In this document: in pieces, positions 17,002-24,578 of the stretch
Layout: every line of letters begins with the position of its first letter
Numbering within the stretch: position 1 is the stretch's first letter
NCBI RefSeq assembly: GCF_011799805.1
Contig: NZ_WXUB01000005.1
Span: 186,001-250,000 of the forward strand
Direction of reading: 5' to 3'
DNA length: 64,000 nt
Source of the DNA: Maribellus sediminis
GTDB taxonomy: Bacteria > Bacteroidota > Bacteroidia > Bacteroidales > Prolixibacteraceae
The notes under the pieces: model-generated
What the model was told of the DNA's origin: nothing
Database searches by the model: none
What the model saw: the letters and a program-made list of their open reading frames with translations, nothing else
Position numbers and translations under genes: made by a program

Positions 17002-17088
17002 ATGAAGAAATATACTTCTGCAATAGGAATGACAATGATGCATATGATGTGTATGTGTTGTGCATTGTATATCAGGCAGAAGAATTAA
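17002..17088 (+). CDS. Met/Cys-rich leader peptide of the sulfite reduction operon
   Basis: A 28-codon ORF beginning MKKYTSAIG and holding a dense block MTMMHMMCMCC (codons 10-20), seven Met and three Cys codons in all, ending IRQKN just before a terminator. It matches the design of amino-acid leader peptides: a ribosome short of charged tRNA-Cys or tRNA-Met would stall in codons 10-20 (17029-17061). Codons 25-28 contain GCAGAAGA (17076-17083), exactly complementary to the left terminator arm. The product itself probably has no other role. The same frame is open upstream to 16852, but the promoter position favours the ATG at 17002. Confidence 0.85.
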   Translation: MKKYTSAIGMTMMHMMCMCCALYIRQKN

Positions 17089-17153
17089 ACAGCAAGTGTA
17101 GGTAACTATCACCTTATTTATGGCTCTTCTGCAAATGCGGAAGAGCTTTTTTT
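17076..17153 (+). promoter_or_regulatory. Transcription attenuator: antiterminator and terminator
   Basis: Terminator: GCTCTTCTGC (17123-17132), loop AAAT, GCGGAAGAGC (17137-17146) with one U-G pair, then seven T (17147-17153). Antiterminator: GCAGAAGA (17076-17083), inside the last leader codons, pairs perfectly with TCTTCTGC (17125-17132). A ribosome reaching the leader stop (17086) would cover 17076-17083 and let the terminator form; one stalled at the Cys/Met block would leave it free and allow read-through. A small AGGT/ACCT hairpin (17100-17114) lies between. Confidence 0.85.
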
Positions 17154-17182
17154 ATGGTTGAATATTCTCGAAAATAATAAGA

Positions 17183-17437
17183 ATGGCAAGCAACGGAACA
17201 GGAAGAACAATAGAACGGAAAAGACGGAGTATCGTGAAAACGATTTCGTGGCGGGCGGTTGGTACGATCGATACCATTCTTATTTCGTGGCTGGTAGTGG
17301 GAAATTTCAATTTTGCGGTAACCATTGGCGGTGTTGAATTGTTTACAAAAATGACACTCTATTTTTTACACGAGCGAGCCTGGAACCGTTGCAATTACGG
17401 GCGCGAGAAAGAGGTCCCGATTGAATACGAAATATAG
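17183..17437 (+). CDS. DUF2061 membrane protein of sulfur assimilation operons
   Basis: 84 residues with a basic N-terminus (RTIERKRRSIVKTISWRAVGTIDT) and one or two hydrophobic segments (TILISWLVVGNFNFAVTIGG, FTKMTLYFLHERAWNRC). The pattern SIVKTISWRAVGTIDT...HERAWNR is that of DUF2061, a family often next to or fused to sulfate-activation genes in bacteria. Its biochemical role is not known. It is the first structural gene after the attenuator and starts 30 bases past it. Confidence 0.85.
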   Translation: MASNGTGRTIERKRRSIVKTISWRAVGTIDTILISWLVVGNFNFAVTIGGVELFTKMTLYFLHERAWNRCNYGREKEVPIEYEI

Positions 17438-17443
17438 AATACG

Positions 17444-17890
17444 ATGAATAAAAACTTTTTACCCATATCGATAGATATCGCCAACGAGAAAATACTCATC
17501 ATCGGTGGCGGGCTGGATGCACTAAAAAAAATTCGCATTCTGCAACGTTTCGATGCACATGTTGAAGTACTGGCAAAGGATGTCTGTGACGAGATAAAAA
17601 ACAGCGGGGTGAATTACATTGAAGCTGAGTATGATAAGCAATTTCTGAGAGACTACCTGATGGTGTATTCCTGTGCGAACAACGACGTGCTCGACCGGCA
17701 AATTGTTAAAGATGCAAAGGAAGCAGGTGTTCTTGTGAACATCCACGATAAACCTGCGTTGTGTCAGTTTGTATCGCCCGCAATTTATCGTCACGGAAAA
17801 ATAACGGTGGCGGTTGGTTCGAATGGTGAAGATGTATATGAGTCAATTAGAATCAGAAATCTGATAAAAGAAAAAATAAATTTTAACTGA
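17444..17890 (+). CDS. Precorrin-2 dehydrogenase / siroheme synthase N-terminal type
   Basis: NAD-dependent step from precorrin-2 toward sirohydrochlorin, and in many relatives iron insertion to siroheme. 148 residues with a Rossmann core (KILIIGGGLDALKKIRILQRF, motif GGG at 21-23), the VYSCANNDVLDRQI loop and the NIHDKPALCQFVSPAIYRHGKITVAVGSNG segment shared with the CysG N-domain and Met8p. It lacks the C-terminal helical domain of the about 200-residue relatives, so a separate chelatase may be required. Six bases from DUF2061 and nine from cysJ: same operon. Confidence 0.9.
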   Translation: MNKNFLPISIDIANEKILIIGGGLDALKKIRILQRFDAHVEVLAKDVCDEIKNSGVNYIEAEYDKQFLRDYLMVYSCANNDVLDRQIVKDAKEAGVLVNIHDKPALCQFVSPAIYRHGKITVAVGSNGEDVYESIRIRNLIKEKINFN

Positions 17891-17899
17891 TAATAGAAA

Positions 17900-19720
17900 A
17901 TGAGTTTAAAGTTAAATCCGTTGAATGATCAACAGTTAGCAGCGTTGGATCAACTTACGCAAGGATTAACAAAAGAGCAAACCCTTTGGCTAAGTGGTTT
18001 TTTTGAAGGAAGGCTTTCTGCACTGGGCAGCAGCTTTGAGGGAGGATCATCACTTCCTGCGGCTGCACCAATTGCAAAGCCTGAAAGTATGATCAATCTG
18101 ACCATTTTATATGGTACAGAAACCGGACATTCGCAGGGACTAGCCGAAAAACTTGGTGAAAAGGCTGCTTTCAAAAACATCAATGCAAAGGTGTTGAGCC
18201 TGTACGATTTTAATTATAAAAAGCTCCACGAAGAAGAAAACGTGGTAGTGGTTGTAAGCACGCACGGAGAAGGCGACCCGCCGGATATGGCCGAGGATTT
18301 CCATAAATATGTTACCGGCAACAGGGCGCCCGATTTAAAAGGCGTCAATTATTCGGTACTTGCCATGGGCGATAAAACCTACCGCAACTTTTGTAAAACC
18401 GGAGAGGATATTGATGAGGCGATGAAAGATTGCGGCGCCTACCGGATAACTCCGATGGTAAAATGCGATGTGGACTACGAGCAGAATGCCGAAATGTGGA
18501 TGAACAACGTTTTGCTGAATCTTCAGCCCACAGAATCAGGTGCTGTAAATGCAACATCAAATTCTGCAGCTCCGGCCACCGGGGTAAACGGATCGGCATC
18601 GATGGGGAAAGCTTTCACAAAAACAAATCCATACATGGCTACGGTGATTGATAAAGTAAAAATTACCGGCCGCGATTCCGACAAGGAAGTGTATCACATT
18701 GAATTGTCGCTCGATGGTTCGGGAATTGAATACGAACCCGGCGACGCTGTTGGCATTTTTGCCCGCAACCCGGAAGACCTGGTCGAGAAGATTCTGGAAA
18801 ATACAGGTTTCGAGCTGGATCAGCAGGTTGATTTCGAAGAAGAAAAGATCAGCATAAAAGATGCCTTGACCCATCATCTTGAAATAACAGTGATAACCTA
18901 CGATCTGCTTGAGAAATACTACGAAGTAACAAAAGACGAGAAGCTGAACGATATTCTGGACGATGAGGACAAGTTGAGCGATTATTTATACGGTCACGAT
19001 GTGCTCGACCTGCTGGAAGATTTCCCGTTTAAGTGGAATGCCAATAAACTGGTGAGTATTCTTCGTGCTATTCCACCGCGTTTGTATTCCATTTCATCGA
19101 GTATGGAATATGTTGGAGAGGAAGTTCACGCAACCGTATCGCTGGTGAGTTACGAACGCAAAAACCGTTTGCGCAAAGGCGCTTGTTCCAATTTCCTGAG
19201 CGACAGTGTGCAGGTGGACGATCAGCTGCCAATATTCATCGAGAAGAATCCGGCGTTTAAATTACCGCCAAACGGATCGAAAATTATAATGGTGGGAGCG
19301 GGAACAGGTGTTGCTCCATACCGCGCATTTATGCAGCAACGCGAAAGCCTCGATATGAAAGGCAACACCTGGCTGTTCTTTGGCGATCGTCGTTTTAAAT
19401 CCGATTTCCTGTACCAGGCAGAATGGCAAAAGTTGCTCAAATCAGAGTATCTGGAACGAATGGATGTAGCTTTTTCGCGCGACCAGGAAGAAAAAGTTTA
19501 TGTTCAGCATAAATTACTGGAGAACCAAAAAGAGGTGTTCGAATGGCTTGAGAACGGAGCACATTTCTACCTCTGTGGCGATATGAAACACATGGCAAAA
19601 GACGTGAATAAAGCCTTGCTCGAAATCATCAAAACCCAGGGTGGAATCAGTGTTGAAGAGGCCGAAAAATACGTCAAAAACCTGAAGCGTGAAAAACGTT
19701 TTCAGACCGATGTGTACTAA
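17900..19720 (+). CDS. cysJ: NADPH-sulfite reductase flavoprotein (alpha) subunit
   Basis: Passes electrons from NADPH through FAD and FMN to the CysI hemoprotein. 606 residues: N-terminal helical region with the CysJ-type start (LNDQQLAALDQLTQGLTKEQTLWLSGFFEG), flavodoxin domain from about 66 (TILYGTETGHSQGLAEKLG), connecting and FAD domain (RLYSISSS, near 395), NADPH domain (GAGTGVAPYRAFMQQR) and the C-terminal tail ending RFQTDVY. All modules are intact. It sits directly upstream of cysI with a structured intergenic region (19734-19828). Confidence 0.96.
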   Translation: MSLKLNPLNDQQLAALDQLTQGLTKEQTLWLSGFFEGRLSALGSSFEGGSSLPAAAPIAKPESMINLTILYGTETGHSQGLAEKLGEKAAFKNINAKVLSLYDFNYKKLHEEENVVVVVSTHGEGDPPDMAEDFHKYVTGNRAPDLKGVNYSVLAMGDKTYRNFCKTGEDIDEAMKDCGAYRITPMVKCDVDYEQNAEMWMNNVLLNLQPTESGAVNATSNSAAPATGVNGSASMGKAFTKTNPYMATVIDKVKITGRDSDKEVYHIELSLDGSGIEYEPGDAVGIFARNPEDLVEKILENTGFELDQQVDFEEEKISIKDALTHHLEITVITYDLLEKYYEVTKDEKLNDILDDEDKLSDYLYGHDVLDLLEDFPFKWNANKLVSILRAIPPRLYSISSSMEYVGEEVHATVSLVSYERKNRLRKGACSNFLSDSVQVDDQLPIFIEKNPAFKLPPNGSKIIMVGAGTGVAPYRAFMQQRESLDMKGNTWLFFGDRRFKSDFLYQAEWQKLLKSEYLERMDVAFSRDQEEKVYVQHKLLENQKEVFEWLENGAHFYLCGDMKHMAKDVNKALLEIIKTQGGISVEEAEKYVKNLKREKRFQTDVY

Positions 19721-19733
19721 CGATTTTTAAGAA

Positions 19734-19828
19734 CAACTACTCAACGAAATAACCGATTTTATAACCTGAAATGAAACAATTCCCGATACTTCAACCGACC
19801 GGGGGATGTGTTTCATAATCTCGTTGAG
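19734..19828. repeat. Structured intergenic element, copy B (cysJ-cysI gap)
   Basis: Shares CAACTACT (19734-19741), AACCGATTTTATAACC (19751-19766) and ATGAAACAAT (19771-19780) with copy A at 2120-2162. It folds into nested stems: CTCAACGA (19740-19747) with TCGTTGAG (19821-19828), ATGAAAC (19771-19777) with GTTTCAT (19810-19816), and ATTCCC with GGGGAT-type pairs inside. A 15-codon ORF (19771-19818) overlaps it, probably by chance. Confidence 0.6.
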
Positions 19829-19843
19829 CATAATATTAATGAG

Positions 19844-21544
19844 ATGAAAGAAACAATTGACTGGAAAGAACTTTCGGAGGTAGAAAAGTTGAAATACGAG
19901 AGTAATTTCCTGCGTGGCACACTTGTCGAAAGTCTGGCCGACCCGATAACCGGGGCTATTTCTGATGGCGACACGCAGATCTCGAAATTTCATGGGATCT
20001 ACCAGCAAACCGATCGCGATCTCGATAAGGAGCGAAAGCACCAAAAGCTGGAACCTGCTTATTCATTTTTAATTCGCCTGCGCATGCCCGGCGGAAAATT
20101 TACACCTGCACAGTGGCTTAAAATGGATGCTCTTTCGGATAAGTACGCCAACGGAACGCTGAAACTTACCACGCGGCAAACCTTTCAGTTGCATGGTGTG
20201 CTGAAAAAGGATCTGAAAAATACGATCAGCGAAATGAACGAAGAGCTGCTCGACACCATTGCAGCTTGTGGTGATGTGAACCGAAACGTGATGAGTCATG
20301 CCAACCCGGCGGAGTCGCCGTTTCATGCCGAGGTGATCCACCTGGCAACACAAATCAGTGAACACCTGATGCCAAGAACAACAGCGTATCACGAAATCTG
20401 GCTCGATAAAAAACTGGTGGCCAACAGTAAACAGGATGAGGAGCCGCTGTACGGCGTTCGTTACCTGCCGCGTAAATTCAAAATTGCCGTAATTATTCCG
20501 CCCAACAACGATTGCGATGTGTTTTCGCAGGATCTTGGTTTTATAGCCATTGTTGAAAAGGACAGGATTATTGGCTACAACGTTGTTGTTGGCGGCGGTT
20601 TGGGTTCAACGTTTGGCATGCCCGAAACCTACCCGCGAACAGGAACCGTAATCGGTTATTGCGAGGCTGAACAGGTGATTGAAGTGGCCGAAAAAGTGCT
20701 GCTGGTGCAACGCGATAACGGCGACCGTAAAAACCGAAAACAGGCGCGCTTAAAATATACCATCGACCGGATGGGGGTTAATGAATTCAAAACTGAAGTG
20801 GAAAAGCTGCTGGGCTACGAACTTCAAAAAGAAAAGCCTTATAAGCTTGAAAAGAACGGCGACGATTATGGCTGGAAGAAAGGAACCGACAACAAATGGC
20901 ACCTTACCTATTTTGTTGAAGGTGGCCGCGTGCGCGATGCCGGCAAGCAACAACTAAAAACTGCTTTACGCGAGATCGCTCAAACGATTAAAGGTGATTT
21001 CATTCTTACCGGAAATCAGAACCTGATAATTGCCGGCGTGAATGCTGCCGAAAAGAAACAGGTGGATGGTATTTTCAAAAAGTATGGTGTTGCACCTGAG
21101 AAAATTTCAGGGCTTCGTAAGAATTCGATTGCCTGTGTGGCGCTGCCAACCTGCCCGCTGGCATTTGCCGAGGCCGAACGTTACCTTCCCGATCTGATCA
21201 CCAAAATTGAAGGGATCCTGAATGAATTCGGTTTATTGAAAGAAGAAATCGTTATTCGAATGACCGGTTGTCCGAACGGTTGCGGCCGCCCTTACCTGGC
21301 AGAAATCGGGCTGATCGGGAAGTCGCCGGGTTATTACAACCTTTATTTGGGGGGTAACTTTAACGGTACCCGACTCAACAGCCTCTACAAAGCAACCATT
21401 TCAGAAGAAGAAATTCTGAGCGAACTGCGCACAATAATTGCCGATTTTGCCAAAAACAGAAATGCAAAGGAGCATTTTGGCGATTTTGTTATCCGAAAGG
21501 AATACGTCGAAGAGATCAGGGAAGGCAAAGAATTTAAACACTAG
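19844..21544 (+). CDS. cysI: NADPH-sulfite reductase hemoprotein (beta) subunit
   Basis: Siroheme/[4Fe-4S] enzyme that reduces sulfite to sulfide with six electrons from CysJ. I place the start at ATG 19844 (MKETIDWKELSEVEK); a GTG at 19808 is in frame but lies within the intergenic hairpin. 566 residues. Duplicated ferredoxin-like and sulfite reductase domains are visible; cluster ligands are C-x5-C in SIACVALPTCPLAFAEAE and C-x3-C in MTGCPNGCGRPYLAEIG. The arginine- and lysine-rich siroheme-site segments (KLTTRQTFQLHGV, NRNVMSHANPAE) are present. Full length for the family. Confidence 0.96.
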   Translation: MKETIDWKELSEVEKLKYESNFLRGTLVESLADPITGAISDGDTQISKFHGIYQQTDRDLDKERKHQKLEPAYSFLIRLRMPGGKFTPAQWLKMDALSDKYANGTLKLTTRQTFQLHGVLKKDLKNTISEMNEELLDTIAACGDVNRNVMSHANPAESPFHAEVIHLATQISEHLMPRTTAYHEIWLDKKLVANSKQDEEPLYGVRYLPRKFKIAVIIPPNNDCDVFSQDLGFIAIVEKDRIIGYNVVVGGGLGSTFGMPETYPRTGTVIGYCEAEQVIEVAEKVLLVQRDNGDRKNRKQARLKYTIDRMGVNEFKTEVEKLLGYELQKEKPYKLEKNGDDYGWKKGTDNKWHLTYFVEGGRVRDAGKQQLKTALREIAQTIKGDFILTGNQNLIIAGVNAAEKKQVDGIFKKYGVAPEKISGLRKNSIACVALPTCPLAFAEAERYLPDLITKIEGILNEFGLLKEEIVIRMTGCPNGCGRPYLAEIGLIGKSPGYYNLYLGGNFNGTRLNSLYKATISEEEILSELRTIIADFAKNRNAKEHFGDFVIRKEYVEEIREGKEFKH

Positions 21545-21638
21545 CCAAACCACTCTCAAAAGAAAATTGGAGGAAGCTCATGCTGCAAAAGTTTGGGCCG
21601 AAGAACGATCAACTTTACAAATCGAAAAACTGGAAGTT

Positions 21639-22478
21639 ATGAGTAATACAATTTCAATACTTGGATGTGGATGGCTGGGAACGGCGCTCGGAAAATCGAT
21701 GATCAGAAAAGGGTGGAAAGTAAAAGGTTCGAGCAGCTCGAATACCACCTACAACGAGCTGGAAAAGACAGGAATAAGTACGTTTTACATAAAAGTGAAG
21801 CCACGGTCGATCTCGATGGATTACAGCAGCTTTTTTAATACCGATGTTTTGGTGCTGAGTATTCCCCCAACCCGAACCGACTGTGTTGAAGAGTCTTATC
21901 CACAAAAAATTGAGCAGGTCATTAAAAAGATTGTGGAGATTGGCATTAAAAAAGTTTTGTTTATTTCATCAACTTCGGTTTACGAGGAGCAAAACCGCGA
22001 AGTACGGGAAGGAGACGAAGGAGCGCCCGGGAAAGCAGCCGGTAGGGCTTTGCTGGCTGCAGAAAAGTTGTTAACGGAAAATCCGGCTTTTCAAACTACG
22101 GTGCTTCGCTTTGGAGGACTGATCGGTTACGACCGGAATCCTGCACGGTTTGTTCAGCATCGAAATGCGGTAAACGGAAAAATTCCTGTCAACCTGATTC
22201 ACCGCGACGATTGCGTCAATATTATTACTCAAATTGTAGAACAGGATATTTGGGGCGAAATTTTTAATGCCGTTTCACCTGAGCATCCGCTGAAGGAAGA
22301 GTTTTATACCAAGGCTGCAAAAATTAGCGAATTGCCGGTTCCCGTATTTACCGATGAACCTGCGGATTTCAAAATCGTGAACAGCGACAAACTGATTCAG
22401 GCACTCGACTATCGTTTTGCCTACAACAGTCCGATGGATTATTTGAAAGAAGTTGAGGAATGGACGTATCGCATCTGA
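21639..22478 (+). CDS. NAD(P)-dependent epimerase/reductase-like Rossmann protein (YeeZ-like)
   Basis: 279 residues from ATG 21639; the frame stays open upstream, but MSNTISILGCGWLGTALGKSMI is the natural start, with the dinucleotide motif GCGWLG (9-14). Further extended-SDR features: FISSTSVYEEQ, LRFGGLIGYDR, NLIHRDDCVNIITQIV, and the C-terminal NSDKLIQALDYRF. The active-site YxxxK is replaced by GRALLAAEKLL, as in the atypical YeeZ-like group, so a classical SDR reaction is doubtful. Its place between cysI and the siroheme methyltransferase suggests a link to sulfur or tetrapyrrole metabolism, by position only. Confidence 0.85.
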   Translation: MSNTISILGCGWLGTALGKSMIRKGWKVKGSSSSNTTYNELEKTGISTFYIKVKPRSISMDYSSFFNTDVLVLSIPPTRTDCVEESYPQKIEQVIKKIVEIGIKKVLFISSTSVYEEQNREVREGDEGAPGKAAGRALLAAEKLLTENPAFQTTVLRFGGLIGYDRNPARFVQHRNAVNGKIPVNLIHRDDCVNIITQIVEQDIWGEIFNAVSPEHPLKEEFYTKAAKISELPVPVFTDEPADFKIVNSDKLIQALDYRFAYNSPMDYLKEVEEWTYRI

Positions 22479-23200
22479 TATCGATTGTTGGTGGAGGGCC
22501 CGGAGATCCCGAGCTTTTAACGGTGAAGGCAATGAAGCGTTTGCAACAGGCCGATGTAGTGCTTTACGATGGTTTGCTGCGCGAAGAAGTGCTTGATTTG
22601 ACCACTCCCGAATGTGAAAAAATATTTGTTGGGAAGTACCACAGCGACGGTCAAAACCAGGAGAAACGGCAGGAGGACATTCACCGTTGGTTTAAGTTTT
22701 ATGCGGAACAAGGTAAAAAAGTGGTGCGCCTGAAAACCGGCGATCCCATGATTTTTGGCCGGGGACCCGAGGAGATCCGCTTTTGTGTGGAGCACCAATT
22801 GAACTACGAAGTCATTCCGGGAGTTACTGCTGCTCTTGCGGGTTCAGCGCAGTTTAACGTGCCACTGACCGAGCGGCATAAAGCCTGTATGGCACTGTTT
22901 TATACCGGTCACCGCACCAACGGTACTTTTTCTGATTTGGAAGCTTTGACAGCGGTTTTGAGTACCGGTTCTCCTGTGATGATTTATATGGGATTAAACA
23001 AGCTTGCAGAATTATCAAAAGCATTGCTCGAACGCGGAGTTGAAGCTTCAACAACAGTTCAGATCCTGAGTAAAATATCGCAACCGGAAGAGCAGCATTA
23101 CGAAACCTCATTAGAAGACGTTGATAATTTTCTGGCTGAAAACAATCCACAAGCACCTACCGTGATTATTATTGGTGAACATGCTTTAAGTATTCAGTAA
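22460..23200 (+). CDS. cobA: Uroporphyrinogen-III C-methyltransferase
   Basis: Methylates uroporphyrinogen III twice with SAM to precorrin-2, the entry to siroheme. 246 residues with the class III methyltransferase signature GGGPGD (11-16), RLKTGDPMIFGRGPEE (90-105), EVIPGVTAALAGSAQFNVPLTER and the PVMIYMGLNKLAELS segment. Overlaps the preceding gene by 19 bases, so translation is probably coupled. With the dehydrogenase at 17444 it supplies the cofactor of CysI encoded in the same operon. Confidence 0.95.
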   Translation: MDVSHLISIVGGGPGDPELLTVKAMKRLQQADVVLYDGLLREEVLDLTTPECEKIFVGKYHSDGQNQEKRQEDIHRWFKFYAEQGKKVVRLKTGDPMIFGRGPEEIRFCVEHQLNYEVIPGVTAALAGSAQFNVPLTERHKACMALFYTGHRTNGTFSDLEALTAVLSTGSPVMIYMGLNKLAELSKALLERGVEASTTVQILSKISQPEEQHYETSLEDVDNFLAENNPQAPTVIIIGEHALSIQ

Positions 23201-23320
23201 TGTTTTTTACGAACGATTTTCAGTGAATCCCGGAAGTCATAAAGTACTGAGCTATTTTTATTGTGTTTTGTTATCTTGTGTGTATTCTGTTACTTTTATA
23301 ACACAATAATTTTTGCTGCT

Positions 23321-23614
23321 ATGGAACGTAATAAATGGTGTTGTCGAATATTTCCCGTTGTTTTAATTGCAATTTCTGCAGTTTTGGCCGCTGCAATCTG
23401 GTATTTCGATGAAGGTGCGCACAGCTTTAGTTTTCTCAAACAAAAGGATGAACTATTTAATTACCTGGGAACCGTGTTGTTTGTGGCAATCTTGCCGATT
23501 GGCCTGTTTTACTGGCTGAACGATAAAGAAAAGTACCTTGATAAAGCCCGGTCGCTGGCTTTGTTGGGTTTTATACCGGCTCTCTTGTTCCTTCTTTTAA
23601 TTTGCTTTTTTTGA
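23321..23614 (+). CDS. Small membrane protein of unknown function
   Basis: 97 residues from ATG 23321 (an upstream in-frame start would add a hydrophobic, unlikely extension). Three hydrophobic segments: IFPVVLIAISAVLAAAIWYF, LGTVLFVAILPIGLFYWL and LALLGFIPALLFLLLICFF, separated by charged loops (DEGAHSFSFLKQKDE, NDKEKYLDKARS). No family recognised. It lies 120 bases after cobA and may or may not belong to the operon. Confidence 0.7.
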   Translation: MERNKWCCRIFPVVLIAISAVLAAAIWYFDEGAHSFSFLKQKDELFNYLGTVLFVAILPIGLFYWLNDKEKYLDKARSLALLGFIPALLFLLLICFF

Positions 23615-23927
23615 AAAGCATTCCAATCTCGTTTACATATATCTATATATTGTTGTCTGTTGAAAAATGAGTCCAGACCAGCCCTTCTTGTGCAAAAAAC
23701 CTTGAATTGTAAGTGATTTCGATCCGTTTACTGACGGAGAAGCAATTGTGGAAATTAAACGGATACTACTGGCACTCAATAAGCGGCTGCTATTAAACAT
23801 ATTGATGCAATTTGTTTTTGTCTATTTTTAGGGAGCAGCTGTAGTTGATTCTAATGATTGATTGCCAAACAATTCAGCTTCCTTTTATTAATTCAGCTAA
23901 CACGAAATCATTATTAAACCATAAATT
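23615..23927. other. Gene-free stretch
   Basis: About 310 bases with stop codons in all frames, an AT-rich segment at 23637-23655 and no RNA gene or clear promoter that I can see. The last 40 bases are presumably the leader of the next gene. Confidence 0.5.
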
Positions 23928-24377
23928 ATGAAAAACCAAAAAATCACATCAGCTATCATTATTTTAATGTCTGTAATTCTGCTCTCAGCCGGTGTTCCTG
24001 CAAAAAAACAAAAACTGCATGGAGTTTGGCGCATGGTTTCAGGAAAAACCAACGGAATTGAGAATCCTCCAATTAGTGTTGACCGTACCTGGGAATTTAA
24101 AGCCGACAATACTTTTGAAGGAAAAATATTTTTACCCGACGGAGTGAGAACCTATAATAAGGGAGTATTTATGCTCCCCGACGACACCACAATGGTTACC
24201 GTTCACAGCGATATATTATCGGGCAAGCTTTATCCGTTTTCATACAAATACAATTATCATATTAACAACGATACACTGCATTTTTACGGATTTTATCTAT
24301 CCCAATCAAAAGATAATCCCCGCCTGCTTGCTCCTACATATTTAGATGAAATTTGGGTAAAAGTATTGCCCGAATAA
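23928..24377 (+). CDS. Secreted lipocalin-like protein (DUF4488-like)
   Basis: 149 residues: signal peptide (MKNQKITSAIIILMSVILLSAGVPA), then a small beta-rich domain starting LHGVWRMVSGKTNG and containing RTWEFKADNTFEGKIFLPDG, FMLPDDTTMVTVHSD and a final LDEIWVKVLPE. The opening GVWRMVS and the strand order recall the lipocalin-like/DUF4488 proteins common in Bacteroidota. Ligand and role unknown. A stand-alone gene before the exporter locus; it has no double-glycine leader, so it is not an obvious exporter substrate. Confidence 0.7.
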   Translation: MKNQKITSAIIILMSVILLSAGVPAKKQKLHGVWRMVSGKTNGIENPPISVDRTWEFKADNTFEGKIFLPDGVRTYNKGVFMLPDDTTMVTVHSDILSGKLYPFSYKYNYHINNDTLHFYGFYLSQSKDNPRLLAPTYLDEIWVKVLPE

Positions 24378-24578
24378 CACTATCAGGCCCGGGCATTAAT
24401 TGAATTGTATACCAGTATAAACCAATATTTGGTATTTACATCAAACTGAACGGTTCATTCTGATTTAGCTTGTTAACAGGATAACCAAGGTTTTCCTCAT
24501 TCAATAGTTTATAAGTCGGCTTTACAATGGTTCGGCTCTGAGCAATTTTTTTCTATCTTTCCGCAACAAAACTGAATT

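Noticed and set aside
19771..19818. 15-codon leader-like ORF in the cysJ-cysI gap
   Set aside because: Contains one Cys only, no terminator follows, and copy A of the element has a stop after three codons, so it is not conserved as coding.
24378..24578. Double-glycine precursor peptide just before the C39 exporter
   Set aside because: No ORF with a plausible start and GG/GA leader was found in this gap or after the HlyD gene.
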